The notes: generated by a model not told the origin, from the letters alone. DNA of 39,246 nucleotides from Methanobrevibacter sp. (GCF_017431965.1 NZ_JAFRKB010000004.1:1-39246); one strand, 5' to 3'; positions 1 to 8,390 are shown, counted from the stretch's first letter. Numbers and translations are program-made.

Positions 1-762
1 ATTGTACTTACTGTTACCATTGTAGGAAACAGATGCTGTGTAGGTGCCTAGTTCCAAGTCAGCAACGGAAACAATAGCCTGACCATTCGCATCAGACTTA
101 ACAGTCTGTTTTACATCACCAATTGTGAATCTTACATTGGCGCTCTTAATGGCTTGATCTGTAGCATTATTAATTAGGGTAGCTACTACTTCTCTAGCAC
201 CGTTATTGTAAACCACTGAAAGATTGGAGTCTGCTTTAAGGATAAGCTCAATACTTGCACTGGAAGGATAATACTTGCTGTTTCCATCATAAGACGCAAT
301 GACATTATAAGTATTTGGGTCTAAATTAGCTGTTGAAAATTTAGCCTGGCCGCTAGCATCAGTTTTAACGGTATATTTTACATTATTAATTAAAAATCTT
401 ACATTAGCACTTTTAATAGGTTGACCTGTAGCATTATTAGTTAAAGTAGCAACTAGTTCCATAGTTTCAGAATCATAAACCACTGAAATGCTTGTGTAAT
501 CCTTTACAGCAATGTCGATACTTGCGCTAGAAGCATTATACTCAATACTACCATCATAAGAAACAGTGGCAGTATAAGTGCCTGAAGTTAAATCAGCAGT
601 AGAGAATTTAGCTTGGCCAAAATCATCAGTTTCAGCAGCGAAATTGTTATTATTAACATTTAAAACCACATTAGCTCCATTAATAGGTTGACCATTAACA
701 TCAGTTAAAGTAGAAACCAATTCCCTAACATTATCATCATAAACAGCTGAAATAGTGGTATT
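1..762 (-). repeat. Three tandem Ig-like domain repeats, about 260 bp each
   Basis: The units lie at roughly 500-762, 235-499 and 1-234; the last is truncated by the window edge. They are similar but not identical in DNA and more conserved in protein, with the order VVYD, LVATLTNNATGQPI, SANVRF, GQAKFSTA, TYTATVSYDG. The second and third units resemble each other more than the first, which suggests recent duplication toward the C-terminus. Confidence 0.75.
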
Positions 763-1971
763 AGTATAAAGGATATTTTCAAGAGTTATAATCCCTGTTT
801 TTGCATTAAGGTAGAATTTACGGTATTCGCAAGCATATGCATCATCATCATTATCCGGCATGAACTCGAACTTAACGATATTTCCATTTTCAAATCCATT
901 AAAGTAATTTAAGTCAGACAAAAATATGAAAAATTCTAAATTCTCATAGTCCTCATCGATATAACTTTCAAAAATAGGGTTTTCATCATAAGGTCCATAT
1001 ACTCTTACATATCCAGTGTATAAAACTGCATTTGCATCTTCAACTGAAGGGATATATAGAATGGCTACATGGTCATCATAGTTTGTTTGAATCTCTTCAT
1101 GAATATTGAATTCCGGATAATCACTACCTCCAATCTCATCCAAATAAACTCTAGTTTCACGATCTTCAATTACTAATCTAAAGAATTCACTGTAAAAACC
1201 ACCATAAACTCCATTGTAAAAGAACTTAATTATATCCCCATTTTGAAGTTGTGTAAAGTCAAATACATCAGACATGATTTTATATCCGAATTTATCATAG
1301 TCATATGTATATTTTTCCAAACTATCAATGGCCAAATGTTCTTGAATAGGAATTCCATCATTCTGAAGTATTTCTATAAAACCATCAACATCTTTTGATG
1401 AAACAAGAGATATCATGCATTCGTTTTTACTAGGATTTACAGGATTCTCAGGCAATACAAATGAAACCTCCTCATCAATATATATTGGTTCAAAAGCAAA
1501 GCCTGAGTTATCTTTTTGTACTATAAAAGAACCCCATCCTGATAAAATAGCATCAGAATTGTAAAAATTTAAATAAAGTATGTTTGAAGAAGTAGTAAGA
1601 TAATTAATATTTTTTATATCTCCATAGGTTATTAAATACTCATCACCTTCAACAACATTTCCAACATCTTTTCTGAAAATTTCATAATTGTTAATGTCAG
1701 TTATTGTTATATTACCTTCTGTGTTAGATAAAAACTGAGCTACAATAACTGTTTGTCCATCCGCATCGACACCTCCAATGTCAATACGACCTTCGGAGTA
1801 GAAGATACACTCATCTTCACCCTCATTATCAACGATGCCTTCATCCGCAATAGAAACAGCGCCCGTTGAATCTTGTGATAGCTGATCCATATCACTAGAA
1901 GCACTTACTGCACCAACCATCAGGATTGCAAGCAATATAAAACTTACTATCATAACCTTTTTAAACTTCAT
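1..1971 (-). CDS. Secreted adhesin-like protein with Ig-like repeats (C-terminus beyond left edge)
   Basis: This open reading frame of 657 codons begins at ATG 1971 and is still open at base 1, so only the N-terminal part is present. Residues 1-24 form a signal peptide: a Lys-rich start, a hydrophobic core and an AVSA-type cleavage site, followed by an acidic Ser/Asp-rich segment. Residues of about 30-400 are an acidic region I do not recognise. From about residue 403 there are three tandem Ig-like repeats of about 85 residues, each with a VVYD/VVYN start, ATLTNNATGQ-like and GQAKFSTA-like cores and a TYTATVSYDG-like end. The third is cut by the edge. A GGGTG ribosome binding site lies about 8 bases before the ATG. 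The architecture matches the large adhesin-like proteins of Methanobrevibacter, thought to be displayed on the cell surface. The ligand is unknown and the anchor, if any, is outside the window. Confidence 0.85.
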   Translation of the reverse strand, partial: MKFKKVMIVSFILLAILMVGAVSASSDMDQLSQDSTGAVSIADEGIVDNEGEDECIFYSEGRIDIGGVDADGQTVIVAQFLSNTEGNITITDINNYEIFRKDVGNVVEGDEYLITYGDIKNINYLTTSSNILYLNFYNSDAILSGWGSFIVQKDNSGFAFEPIYIDEEVSFVLPENPVNPSKNECMISLVSSKDVDGFIEILQNDGIPIQEHLAIDSLEKYTYDYDKFGYKIMSDVFDFTQLQNGDIIKFFYNGVYGGFYSEFFRLVIEDRETRVYLDEIGGSDYPEFNIHEEIQTNYDDHVAILYIPSVEDANAVLYTGYVRVYGPYDENPIFESYIDEDYENLEFFIFLSDLNYFNGFENGNIVKFEFMPDNDDDAYACEYRKFYLNAKTGIITLENILYTNTTISAVYDDNVRELVSTLTDVNGQPINGANVVLNVNNNNFAAETDDFGQAKFSTADLTSGTYTATVSYDGSIEYNASSASIDIAVKDYTSISVVYDSETMELVATLTNNATGQPIKSANVRFLINNVKYTVKTDASGQAKFSTANLDPNTYNVIASYDGNSKYYPSSASIELILKADSNLSVVYNNGAREVVATLINNATDQAIKSANVRFTIGDVKQTVKSDANGQAIVSVADLELGTYTASVSYNGNSKYN

Positions 1972-2070
1972 AATTTACACCCTATAATAAACATGATTGA
2001 ATTAATTATACTCTTAAATAAGATATGCTGTATAAAAAATCCTATATATTTTAATTTTTATTAAAAGATA

Positions 2071-2083
2071 TATTTATATATAG
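2071..2083 (-). promoter_or_regulatory. Candidate TATA box for the adhesin-like gene
   Basis: On the minus strand this reads CTATATATAAATA. It lies about 100 bases before the ATG at 1971 and would give an unusually long 5' leader of about 80 bases. Two weaker AT-rich boxes nearer the gene (about 2031-2039 and 2042-2054) are alternatives, so the choice is uncertain. Confidence 0.35.
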
Positions 2084-2110
2084 TTAATTAAAGTTGAAAA
2101 GATTAAAAAT

Positions 2111-2139
2111 TTTAAAAAAAAGAATAATAAAGCATTATT
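2111..2139 (-). terminator. Terminator at the end of the hdrA operon
   Basis: On the minus strand a short hairpin (AATAAT, 5-base loop, ATTATT) overlaps the hdrA stop codon. It is followed at once by an eight-T run and more AT-rich DNA. A T-run is enough for termination in archaea, so this is a plausible end of the comA-hdrA transcript. Confidence 0.5.
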
Positions 2140-4441
2140 ATGCTTCATTTAATTCAACAATTTTTTTATCAAACTCACTCAATTTACGGGCAAGCCCTGT
2201 AAAGTATGGAATATAAACTTTTGAAAAAGTAACCCTATCTGGATTTTGACCCATCTCAGCAATACGCTCTTTAACCCTTTCAATTTTACGTTCCACTTCA
2301 TCATACATTAAATCTCCTGGAAACTCACCGATAAATATTCCATCGGCACCATTATCCAGCGCATGTCTGATGTGTCTTGGCCTTACACGGTTTACCGAGA
2401 TAACCTTAATGATATGTATCGATTCAGGATAAGACAACCTGTTTACACCAATATTATCTGCGGCAGTGTATCCTATATTGTCCAGGAATACCAATATCAT
2501 ACGTTCATCTTCACGCTTTTTAGACAATACCCCATCGATTGTTGCCATTATTTTCTCATCGATATTACCATTTACAGTAATGGCCCTTTGCTTGCATCCG
2601 ATAAGGCATTTTCCACAGCCGGTACAACTCATTGGATCAATGTAGATTTCATCATCCTGTATGCTCATGGATTTATATTTGCATCTGCTAATGCAATCTC
2701 CGCAGACTGTACATCTTTCCTTATCAATTTCAGCAATAAACGGTTCAATTTCAACTCCACCATAGTTATACTCTGAAACTTTTGATGCGGCTGCAGTTGC
2801 CTGCATTATTGAATCTGTAATGTCTTTTGGATCTTGTGCTGTTCCGCATACAAATATTCCTTGCACATCAGTAGCTACGGGTTTGATTTTTGGATGGGAT
2901 TCCTTAATAAAACCATCTTCAGTAGTTCCGATGTTTAATATTTCTGCTATTTCAATTGTACCATCTGAAGGTTCCATTGCTGTAGATAATACTACCATAT
3001 CCGCTTCGATTTCAACAAACTCACCTTTCAAGGTATCTTCAGTCCGTACGATGAAATTGTCTCCTTTTTTAACAACTTCTCCCGGCCGGCCTCTCAAGAA
3101 CCTTACTTCATTTTCCTGAGTATGTTTGTAGTATTTTTCAAACATTCCAGGAGTTCTAACATCAGTATAACAGATTAAAACATCAGTATCGGGATATTTA
3201 TGCTTGATAATGTTTGCATTTTTAAGTGCAACAGTACAGCATATTTTCGAACAATATTTATGTCCGTCGGGCTTTTCATCTCTTGAACCAACACATTGTA
3301 TCATTACAACACGTTTTGGAACTTCACCATTAGCTTTTAGAAGCTTGCCTTTTGTAGGGCCGTTTACACCGGTAATGCGCCCCAATTCAGATTGTGTTAT
3401 CACATCATCATACCTGGTATACCCATATTCAGGACGTTTTTCCATGTCAAACAGCTTATGGCCTGTTGCAACAATGATTGAACCTACTTGCAATAGGGAC
3501 TTTTCAGGTTTTCCTTTAAGTCTGATAGCTTTCATGTTACAAGTTCTAAAACAATCCCCACATTTTGAACAATTTTCCATATCAATTACATAGCTTTCAG
3601 GATAAGATTGTCCAAATGGCCTGTAAATTGCTTTTCTCAGCGATAAGTTATCATTCCAGTCATTAGGAACTTCAACTTCACAAACTTCTGCGCATTTACC
3701 GCATGCAATACATTTATCTGGATTGACATATCTCGGAGATTGCTCGACAATTAAATTATAAGTTCCCGCTCTTCTTTCAGCTTCAATAACGCGAGCATTA
3801 GTCAATACTTCTATATTTTTATTCCATACAAGCTCATTTAAAATTGGATTTAGAAGACACATTCCGCATTCTTCTGCAATTTTAACCGGTGAGAAAACTT
3901 TACCTATTTTCGCCATGTGCCCACCAATTGAAGGGGACTTTTCAATGATTGTTACTTTTGTTCCTTGTTTAGCAAGAGATAAAGCGGCATTCATTCCGGC
4001 AATTCCCCCACCAATAACGGCCACTTCCTTTGGAGTTTGACAGTAAATCGGGTCTACTGCATCGGATTGTTTTACCTTTTCGATTGATGCATTTATTAAA
4101 GTTATAGCTTTATTAGTTGCTTTCTCCTTATCTGAATGTACCCATGAACATTGCTCCCTTATGTTAGCCATATCCATCAAATATGGATTCAGAGGCTTTA
4201 CATAGTCCTGAAATGTCTTTTCATGACTAATAGGAGAACAAGCAGCAACAACAACCCTATCCAAATCATGATCAAAAATTGCATCACGGATTATTTTACG
4301 GCCATTGAGTGAACATAAATTTTCAAACTGTCCAATAAATTCCACATCAAGTGATTTTCTTACTTCATCCAAGTCAATTGTATCAGATATATTTCCTCCG
4401 CATTCACATAAAAAAACGCCAACTTTCAAATCATCCCTCAT
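2138..4441 (-). CDS. hdrA: Heterodisulfide reductase subunit A-like flavoprotein, HdrA2 type, with degenerate MvhD domain
   Basis: HdrA is the FAD and iron-sulfur hub of heterodisulfide reductases and can bifurcate electrons. The 767 residues show the N-terminal HdrA domain with C12, C14, C43 and C68 (AACSP), the FAD-binding GGGIAG at 144-149, an internal ECGMC, and four CxxCxxCxxxC ferredoxin motifs, two near 240-300 and two near 585-640. Canonical methanogen HdrA is about 650 residues. The extra C-terminal part (about 648-767) aligns by eye with MvhD (SYPESIHIIKV, GADGIF, PGDLMY) but has none of the cysteines that bind the MvhD 2Fe-2S cluster. Fusion of MvhD to HdrA is known in HdrA2 of Methanosarcina. 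The gene overlaps hdrB by 4 bases and has a strong GGGAGGTCA ribosome site. It is probably a paralogue of the main methanogenic HdrA, with its own electron donor. Confidence 0.9.
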   Translation of the reverse strand: MRDDLKVGVFLCECGGNISDTIDLDEVRKSLDVEFIGQFENLCSLNGRKIIRDAIFDHDLDRVVVAACSPISHEKTFQDYVKPLNPYLMDMANIREQCSWVHSDKEKATNKAITLINASIEKVKQSDAVDPIYCQTPKEVAVIGGGIAGMNAALSLAKQGTKVTIIEKSPSIGGHMAKIGKVFSPVKIAEECGMCLLNPILNELVWNKNIEVLTNARVIEAERRAGTYNLIVEQSPRYVNPDKCIACGKCAEVCEVEVPNDWNDNLSLRKAIYRPFGQSYPESYVIDMENCSKCGDCFRTCNMKAIRLKGKPEKSLLQVGSIIVATGHKLFDMEKRPEYGYTRYDDVITQSELGRITGVNGPTKGKLLKANGEVPKRVVMIQCVGSRDEKPDGHKYCSKICCTVALKNANIIKHKYPDTDVLICYTDVRTPGMFEKYYKHTQENEVRFLRGRPGEVVKKGDNFIVRTEDTLKGEFVEIEADMVVLSTAMEPSDGTIEIAEILNIGTTEDGFIKESHPKIKPVATDVQGIFVCGTAQDPKDITDSIMQATAAASKVSEYNYGGVEIEPFIAEIDKERCTVCGDCISRCKYKSMSIQDDEIYIDPMSCTGCGKCLIGCKQRAITVNGNIDEKIMATIDGVLSKKREDERMILVFLDNIGYTAADNIGVNRLSYPESIHIIKVISVNRVRPRHIRHALDNGADGIFIGEFPGDLMYDEVERKIERVKERIAEMGQNPDRVTFSKVYIPYFTGLARKLSEFDKKIVELNEA

Positions 4442-5379
4442 TTTTTGACCTCCCTTAACTCTTTTATAACAGAATTTATTGGAGTAGTATGTGCTTTTGC
4501 ACCAATTACCTTATCTAAATCTCCTCCCATAGCCAATGCTATGAATTGTGCTATATTTAAATGAATAGCATTAAATTTCCTTCCTTCCCTCTCGCCTATC
4601 AAATGTTGATATCTGTCAAATTGGATATGGCAATTCGGACATAAATGAACTAGAATATCCACATCCTCATCCTCGATAGCGTTCATCTTATCGGCTGTCG
4701 CTGTAAATGACAAGTCCGGATTTGAATATCTTTGCCTGAAACCTGTTCCGCATGTTGCCCTTTTGTGGTCATACCAACCTATAGTTTTACAACCGCATGC
4801 CCCAACTAACTCATCCAATACCTTAGGATCCCTTACGCCACCGACGGTATCTTCATAGTGTACCTTGCAATAGTGGCATCCATGATGGGTAGCTATCGTA
4901 TATTCGCTTAAATCATATTTTATTTTATCCGGAATTTCATCAATTTTATTGTATAGAATATCTACAACATGAAATATATTTTCTGTTGGTTTCAAATCAT
5001 CCTTTTCATATTTCAGGTGACTTAATCCGTTTTCATCAAATAACTGATTAATATGATTTCTTAAATCATCCCTTTTATTTAAGAGCTTAACTGATTTTTT
5101 GTTGATTGCATAACATGTTGCACACATCATCACCAGATTAGGCCTTCCAATCTCTTTGGCTATCTTAAAGTTGCGAGCCCCAATAGCTGATGTGTCAATT
5201 TGATTAAATACATCAGAGTAATATCCAAGTCCAGTGCAGCAGGTTTGCTTTTCTGAAATTGCATAGTCAATTCCCAATTTGTCAAACACGAATTTTGTTG
5301 ATGCTTCTACACCCGGATATTCTACACTCACCAAACAGCTTCTAAATAAAAGTATATCCTTATCAGGAATCTCCTTCAT
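4438..5379 (-). CDS. hdrB: Heterodisulfide reductase subunit B-like protein with an altered second CCG motif
   Basis: HdrB carries two CCG domains that hold the noncubane 4Fe-4S clusters where the disulfide is reduced. The first CCG motif is intact here: C15, C47-C48, C86, C89. The second has C168, then Thr209-Cys210 where canonical HdrB has Cys-Cys, then C247 and C250. Extra cysteines at 171, 195 and 197 could in principle substitute. The length of 313 residues is slightly above the usual 290-300. Upstream and downstream overlaps (17 bases with hdrC, 4 with hdrA) show translational coupling, and GGAGGGGGAAG precedes the ATG. The altered ligand and divergent sequence argue for a paralogue with a different substrate or a changed distal cluster, not the housekeeping CoM-S-S-CoB reductase. 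This functional reading is inference. Confidence 0.88.
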   Translation of the reverse strand: MKEIPDKDILLFRSCLVSVEYPGVEASTKFVFDKLGIDYAISEKQTCCTGLGYYSDVFNQIDTSAIGARNFKIAKEIGRPNLVMMCATCYAINKKSVKLLNKRDDLRNHINQLFDENGLSHLKYEKDDLKPTENIFHVVDILYNKIDEIPDKIKYDLSEYTIATHHGCHYCKVHYEDTVGGVRDPKVLDELVGACGCKTIGWYDHKRATCGTGFRQRYSNPDLSFTATADKMNAIEDEDVDILVHLCPNCHIQFDRYQHLIGEREGRKFNAIHLNIAQFIALAMGGDLDKVIGAKAHTTPINSVIKELREVKK

Positions 5380-5974
5380 CTTCCCCCTCCTGAGATGCTC
5401 TTATTTTTTCAATACGTTCTTTAAATCCAGTTATTGTTAAAATTGTACTTACTTCATCAATAACTTCCTTTGGTGGCATCAATGGTGGATTAAGTTCTAA
5501 TTCATCCCTTATTTCACCTAAATTTTGTCTAAATTCCCACCATCCTGGAACATCACGACCGATATCATCAAAAAATATTTCCGGAATTGCCCCAATAGCT
5601 GCGGTAAAGTAACTATCGGCAAAACCCATATACTCATATAATTTGTCATAAGCGATTCCATTTGATATTGCGAATTGCTTAAGGATTTGATTAACCTCAC
5701 ATACGCTATTTCCAACAGGACATACGCTATGGCAGGTATAACAGTAAAAACAATTCCATATATTATCATCTTCAAGAATTGATAAATCTCCCTCTAAAAC
5801 TCTTTCTATAATGTCTCGAGGATTGTAATCTGAATGGCGTGCGGCAGGACATGTTGAAGTGCACATTCCACATTGCACGCATTTCAAAACACCTTCCTCC
5901 TTGGAATTTTTCACATCAGAAATTATCTCTTCTGCAAAATCAATCGGCGTATCAGTTATCTTTTGAGTAGTCAT
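5363..5974 (-). CDS. hdrC: Heterodisulfide reductase subunit C-like ferredoxin protein
   Basis: HdrC passes electrons from HdrA to HdrB through two 4Fe-4S clusters. Both motifs are present and standard: CVQCGMCTSTCP and CFYCYTCHSVCP. About 203 residues is near the usual 185-200 for the family. I start it at ATG 5974. A GTG at 5983 is in frame, but it is part of the AAGGTGAG ribosome binding site. The C-terminus is acidic. The gene begins 10 bases after the stop of the COG1900 gene and its end overlaps hdrB by 17 bases, so all are surely co-transcribed. No membrane segment is seen; the complex should be cytoplasmic. Confidence 0.9.
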   Translation of the reverse strand: MTTQKITDTPIDFAEEIISDVKNSKEEGVLKCVQCGMCTSTCPAARHSDYNPRDIIERVLEGDLSILEDDNIWNCFYCYTCHSVCPVGNSVCEVNQILKQFAISNGIAYDKLYEYMGFADSYFTAAIGAIPEIFFDDIGRDVPGWWEFRQNLGEIRDELELNPPLMPPKEVIDEVSTILTITGFKERIEKIRASQEGEDEGDS

Positions 5975-5984
5975 AAAACTCACC

Positions 5985-7235
5985 TTATAACATGAATTCC
6001 TTGTTTTGAATCATTTTCTTTAATTTTAAAGATAATTTATTGGCTCTCAACCTATCGGATTGCCTGCAGATGATAGGAATATTAACATTTTCACCGTTAA
6101 TTTCCAAATCGACCTCACCAGTATTCATTTTAAATGCATCGTGGCGGCAATAATGGGCACACATTCCACATCCAAAGCAATAGGCTATATTCAATTTTCC
6201 ATTTTTGAATGCATTTGTTGGGCAGACTTCACCGACACTACACTTATCGCAGCCCTCACATTTTGAACCGTCAAATTGCGGTCTTAAATCATATTCTCCC
6301 CACATTTTACCATAATTAGTATTGTCAAGAGGCAAATGGCGGCCTTTTATATCAGCTACGGGAAGTTCAATTTCTTCATCTTTTATAAGCAGATTATTAT
6401 AAATTTCTTCGTTCAATACAGGTATTGGAATAGCTACAGTATCATAAATCTCCCCGCCTTGGCCTGTTTTAAATCCCCCAATATAATAAGGGTCCATATT
6501 GCATAAGTCAGCTGACAGCATCAAATTTGGTTTTTCGCTGCTTGATCTGGTACCATCACCCAAGATATATCCCTGGGCTCCGTTAACAAGAACTTTCTTA
6601 CCCTCATTAATTACATTGTGAGGAATGTCATTTTGAAGCGGGTTTAAATCACCGCATCCGGAAAATGTCAATCCTTTTAAACTGCCTTCCAGTGGAATGG
6701 CAGCAAATATTGATGATACAGCTTCTTTGTTTGGATTTGTAAATGCTGTGTAGTTTTTAAATGCCATACGAGACCCAACAATTTGTCCGCGTGTAATATC
6801 TGCCATTGTTATTTTATTCTCAATTGTTTTTCCATCGGCACTTTCTATCCTTACATCAATTTCCTTGCCTTCAAGAAGTTCTTTTAATAGGAATCCTCCC
6901 CCATAACTTTCATCATGAATGGAATGCGCTGTTCCATGCAATATCACATCAACCGAACCTAACCATTCATTTGGACATGGCCCCGCATATGCCGGAACGC
7001 CATTTAGATAAACTTCATTTGCCCTTATGAACTCTCCAGGCTCGGAGATTATAAAGTTAAGTATGGCTGCAGTACCGCTCATCACTCCACAGGTTCCGCA
7101 TGTTACTACATCCACTTCCTCAAAGCTTGGAGCATCATCATTTTTAATGAGTTTTTTAAATTCCTCCGCAGTATAAATGTTGGCTTCACCATCATCAATC
7201 TTTTCATTGATTTGGTCGATGCTTCTTTTATTCAA
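5985..7235 (-). CDS. COG1900/DUF39 sulfur-insertion protein with two 4Fe-4S clusters, probable ComF (methanogenesis marker 16 type)
   Basis: The protein has an N-terminal DUF39 (HcyBio) domain with a CGTCG motif at 46-50 and a later FSGCGDLNPLQ cysteine, then a C-terminal two-cluster ferredoxin domain (CEGCDKC...CP and CFGCGMCAHYC). COG1900 proteins convert an aldehyde plus sulfide to a thiol. One branch makes homocysteine from aspartate semialdehyde; another has been linked to the final step of coenzyme M synthesis (sulfoacetaldehyde to CoM, ComF). The position directly after comA favours the CoM role, but sequence alone does not separate the two. The start is TTG 7235, with AGGGG about 7 bases upstream and no other good start nearby. 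The reaction needs two electrons, which makes the downstream hdrCBA genes notable. Confidence 0.8.
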   Translation of the reverse strand: MNKRSIDQINEKIDDGEANIYTAEEFKKLIKNDDAPSFEEVDVVTCGTCGVMSGTAAILNFIISEPGEFIRANEVYLNGVPAYAGPCPNEWLGSVDVILHGTAHSIHDESYGGGFLLKELLEGKEIDVRIESADGKTIENKITMADITRGQIVGSRMAFKNYTAFTNPNKEAVSSIFAAIPLEGSLKGLTFSGCGDLNPLQNDIPHNVINEGKKVLVNGAQGYILGDGTRSSSEKPNLMLSADLCNMDPYYIGGFKTGQGGEIYDTVAIPIPVLNEEIYNNLLIKDEEIELPVADIKGRHLPLDNTNYGKMWGEYDLRPQFDGSKCEGCDKCSVGEVCPTNAFKNGKLNIAYCFGCGMCAHYCRHDAFKMNTGEVDLEINGENVNIPIICRQSDRLRANKLSLKLKKMIQNKEFML

Positions 7236-7250
7236 TTTAAAAACCCCTTT

Positions 7251-8021
7251 TTATATTTTTCCTAAAGTGTCTCCCCTCAAACCTCTTCTTAATGTTTCAA
7301 GGGAAGTGATATCATCACTTGAAATGTTTCCCAAATTAACAGTATTTCCAAGTTTCAATATGAAAAAGACTTGCTGGTCTTTATTTGGAGCTTCCCAAAG
7401 AATTTTATCTCCGTTGAAATTATCTAAAATGTAATCGATTTCATCTTCTTTTGCATTGCCGGATTTATCAAAAATACCAATGTTTTTTCCACCTTCTCTT
7501 GCCTCTACAATGATTAAGGATGATCCTGCATCCAGTTCATCATGCATATTGTCAATTCTCTCATCCAGGTCCAGCTCCTTGTCTAATTTCGGGTCTTTTT
7601 TACCAACTTCAGACAATACTTCAAAACCACTATCCCTTGCAAGGCCAATGCAGTCAAGTTTATCCTCATGATGAATATTTAAAGAACCGTCAGATATCTC
7701 AATTGCAGGAAAACCTAAGTTATGAGCTTCGGTGAATAATTCTTCCAGTTTATTGTTTTTGTAAGCCAGTTCAAATAATGTTCCACCGGTATATGGAACA
7801 ATATCATGATTTTTATACATTTCAACTTTTGCCCTTATTATGTCCTGTTCATGTACAATGGATGTTCCCCATCCAAACTTAAGATAATCAACATACTCAC
7901 CGGAAATATCCATTAAGCTACTTGCGGTTTCAAGGCCCAAACCCTTGTCTAAAACCATTGTCAACCCACATTTCCTTGGTTTTTCCTCTCTTTCAATAGA
8001 TAAAAATTCAAATGATTTCAC
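7251..8021 (-). CDS. comA: Phosphosulfolactate synthase (coenzyme M biosynthesis)
   Basis: ComA adds sulfite to phosphoenolpyruvate to give (R)-phosphosulfolactate, the first committed step of the PEP route to coenzyme M. The sequence fits family PF02679: VLDKGLG, YLKFGWGTS, PYTGGTLFE, EISDGS, IIVEAREGG and the C-terminal GLRGDT. I choose GTG 8021, giving MKSFEFL, because ComA proteins begin MKAFEF-like and GTGAT lies just before it; GTG 8030 is the alternative. It is the first gene of the five-gene unit, 15 bases ahead of the COG1900 gene, with a clear TATA box upstream. Its presence implies that this strain makes its own coenzyme M, unlike the CoM-requiring Methanobrevibacter ruminantium. 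comB, comC, comD and comE are not in the window. Confidence 0.92.
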   Translation of the reverse strand: MKSFEFLSIEREEKPRKCGLTMVLDKGLGLETASSLMDISGEYVDYLKFGWGTSIVHEQDIIRAKVEMYKNHDIVPYTGGTLFELAYKNNKLEELFTEAHNLGFPAIEISDGSLNIHHEDKLDCIGLARDSGFEVLSEVGKKDPKLDKELDLDERIDNMHDELDAGSSLIIVEAREGGKNIGIFDKSGNAKEDEIDYILDNFNGDKILWEAPNKDQQVFFILKLGNTVNLGNISSDDITSLETLRRGLRGDTLGKI

Positions 8022-8070
8022 AATTATCACGCGTGTTAGTTTGATTTTATAAATTATTAATGATTTAATA

Positions 8071-8082
8071 TTATATATAAAT
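8071..8082 (-). promoter_or_regulatory. TATA box of the comA-hdrA operon
   Basis: On the minus strand this reads ATTTATATATAA, preceded by a purine-rich AAAAAG that can serve as BRE. It lies about 50 bases before GTG 8021, so transcription would start near 8045 and leave a short leader. No other promoter-like gap exists within the five genes. Confidence 0.6.
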
Positions 8083-8350
8083 CTTTTTAATGGTTTGCTT
8101 TTTAAAGAAATTAAAAGGGCGTTATATCTAATTAAAAAAAATAACGGAGCAATATTTTTTAATCGAAGTTTTACCCGAATTTATAAAAATACTAAATAAG
8201 ATAGAATTTAACGATAAAACTGTCTTAGCAATTAAAACTAATCAAAATTGCATTACACGAATAATAATTACCATTCTTAAATTGTATAATTTTTATTAGA
8301 AATGAATTTGTTTATATAATATAACTCTATATTATACTGTTTTTAACATT
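8083..8350. other. AT-rich non-coding gap, nothing recognised
   Basis: This stretch lies between the comA promoter and the methyltransferase terminator. It is very AT-rich, has stops in all frames and shows no tRNA-like or repeat structure that I can see. It could hold an unrecognised small RNA, but there is no positive evidence. Confidence 0.5.
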
Positions 8351-8379
8351 AAAAAAAAGCATGGCAGCAAAGCTGCCAT
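8351..8379 (-). terminator. Hairpin plus T-run terminator of the methyltransferase gene
   Basis: ATGGCAGC and GCTGCCAT (8361-8368 and 8372-8379) form a perfect 8-bp stem with a 3-base loop. On the minus strand the hairpin is followed by GC and then eight T, the classic bacterial-style intrinsic terminator. It lies 34 bases after the stop codon at 8413. Confidence 0.7.
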
Positions 8380-8390
8380 TAATCATTAGA

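Noticed and set aside
2363..3593. Several plus-strand open frames opposite hdrA
   Set aside because: They overlap a strongly supported flavoprotein gene, have no ribosome sites and their translations show no family motifs. They are antisense shadows.
4438..5379. TfrB (thiol:fumarate reductase subunit B) instead of HdrB
   Set aside because: TfrB has an added N-terminal ferredoxin part and is near 490 residues. This protein is 313 residues, with CCG domains only.
8083..8350. A short protein gene in the gap after the comA promoter
   Set aside because: No frame of useful length with a ribosome site was found, and the composition is extreme AT.
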